Under the pieces are notes generated by a model that was not told where the DNA came from, made no database searches, and saw only the letters and a list, made by a program, of their open reading frames with translations. DNA of 5,253 nt, taken from the NCBI GenBank assembly GCA_903837815.1, contig CAILWD010000645.1, positions 1 to 5,253 on the forward strand, in the 5' to 3' direction. Source of the stretch: an uncultured Chloroflexota bacterium. GTDB lineage: Bacteria > Chloroflexota > Anaerolineae > Anaerolineales > Villigracilaceae. Each line of letters begins with the position of its first letter. Within the stretch, counting starts at the first letter, position 1. A program made the position numbers and the translations under genes. Below, piece by piece: positions 4,487-5,253 of the stretch.

Positions 4487-5253
4487 TTACGAGTTCAGCG
4501 CCTGATCCAAATCCCACTTGATGTCTTCGAAGTCTTCGAGACCAATGCTCAAGCGGACAAAATCGGGGCTGACACCGGCAGTGACCTGCTGTTCTTCGGT
4601 CAACTGGCTGTGGGTGGTGGAGCCGGGGTGGATGGCAAGGCTGCGGGCATCGCCGACGTTGGCGAGGTGGCTAAATAGTTGCAGGCTTTCGATAAACTTC
4701 TTCCCGGCAGCCAACCCGCCTTTGACGCCGAATCCGAGGATCGCACCCGCACCCTTAGGCAGATACTTCTTCGCGCGTTCGTGGTCGGGGTGGCTCTTGA
4801 GTCCGGGATACTTGACCCAACTGACCTTCGGATGCTTCTCCAAAAACTCCGCCACAGCTTGCGTATTCTGCACGTGACGATCCATGCGCAGGTTGAGGGT
4901 TTCGATTCCGAGCAGGGTCTGCCACGAGTTGAACGGCGACTGGCACGCGCCGATGTCGCGCAGCACATGAACGCGGGCTTTGATGGCGAAGGGTGGAAGT
5001 CCCGCGCCAGTCAGCGACGAATACACCAAGCCGTGATACGACGGGTCGGGCGTGTTGAAATTCTCGAACTTATCGCTCGTCCAGTCATAGTTGCCGCCGT
5101 CCACGATGACGCCGCCGATGGAAGTGCCGTTGCCTGTAATGAACTTGGTCGTGGAGTGAGTCACCACATGCGCGCCCCATTCGAACGGGCGGAAGAGATA
5201 GGGCGTGGCGAAGGTGTTGTCGATGAACAAAACGAGGTTATGCTTCTTTGCAA
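4487..5253 (-). CDS. metY: MetY O-acetylhomoserine sulfhydrylase (N-terminus beyond right edge)
   Basis: The frame is open to the right edge. The first visible residues are AKKHNLVLFIDNTFATPYL, so the TTG codon at 5230 is not the true start and about 254 C-terminal residues of a protein usually near 430 are present. MetY is a PLP enzyme of the Cys/Met metabolism family that joins sulfide to O-acetylhomoserine to give homocysteine and acetate. The aspartate that pairs with the PLP ring nitrogen is in FIDNTFATPY (codon 5219-5221). The PLP lysine is in HSTTKFITGNGTSIGG (codon 5144-5146). NVGDARSLAIHPGSTTHSQL and the C-terminal RLSIGLEDFEDI, whose Arg binds the substrate carboxylate, are intact. 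The long substrate loop (YHGLVYSSLTGAGLPPFAIKARV, given here as its key segment) favours MetY over cystathionine gamma-synthase. It lies upstream of metA on the same strand, 105 bases apart, as a likely operon. Confidence 0.94.
   Translation of the reverse strand, partial: AKKHNLVLFIDNTFATPYLFRPFEWGAHVVTHSTTKFITGNGTSIGGVIVDGGNYDWTSDKFENFNTPDPSYHGLVYSSLTGAGLPPFAIKARVHVLRDIGACQSPFNSWQTLLGIETLNLRMDRHVQNTQAVAEFLEKHPKVSWVKYPGLKSHPDHERAKKYLPKGAGAILGFGVKGGLAAGKKFIESLQLFSHLANVGDARSLAIHPGSTTHSQLTEEQQVTAGVSPDFVRLSIGLEDFEDIKWDLDQALNS

Noticed and set aside
4483..4489. Intrinsic terminator for a rightward gene after the long hairpin
   Set aside because: The hairpin followed by ATTTTTA looks like one, but there is no rightward gene between 3424 and this point. 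Any role would be limited to antisense transcripts.
5228..5230. TTG at 5230 as the metY start
   Set aside because: In-frame codons upstream of it (AKKHNLV) continue the expected family sequence to the window edge, and the N-terminal domain would be missing.

Overview
The window looks like a piece of a bacterial chromosome of moderately high GC, with compact genes of mixed orientation. I suspect a member of the Chloroflexota, probably Anaerolineae-like. That rests on my recollection of similar tandem ThyX-like proteins, degenerate deacetylase-like lipoproteins and short simple-repeat arrays in such genomes, and the window has no rRNA or marker gene to settle it.

The left part (1-3424) is read rightward. 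It holds the C-terminal end of a polytopic membrane protein that enters from the left edge (2-424). Next is a probable lipoprotein with a polysaccharide-deacetylase-like domain that lacks the catalytic motifs (470-1549), then a HinT-type HIT purine nucleotide hydrolase (1561-1905). After a 109-base gap dominated by an imperfect inverted repeat comes a 469-residue protein built from two ThyX-like halves (2015-3424). An 8-bp GC hairpin at 3425-3443 separates this part from the next.

The right part (3452-5253) is read leftward and is a methionine biosynthesis pair. MetY (O-acetylhomoserine sulfhydrylase, start beyond the right edge) comes first and is followed by MetA. MetA carries Glu at position 111, the residue associated with acetyl-CoA rather than succinyl-CoA use. 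Its predicted product, O-acetylhomoserine, is the substrate of MetY, so the two enzymes would take homoserine to homocysteine by direct sulfhydrylation.

The most unusual non-coding feature lies in the 105 bases between metY and metA. It is an array of about eight 8-base units with consensus CARGTANN, followed by three inverted units. Together they can fold into a 25-position hairpin. In the strand that carries the met genes, three of its four DNA mismatches become G-U pairs. The array runs to within four bases of the metA start codon, which has no Shine-Dalgarno sequence. The clearest protein-level oddity is the ThyX-like protein, whose two halves each keep a different part of the ThyX signature. 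I see no phage, transposon, CRISPR array, RNA gene or defence system, and no complete new multi-gene system.
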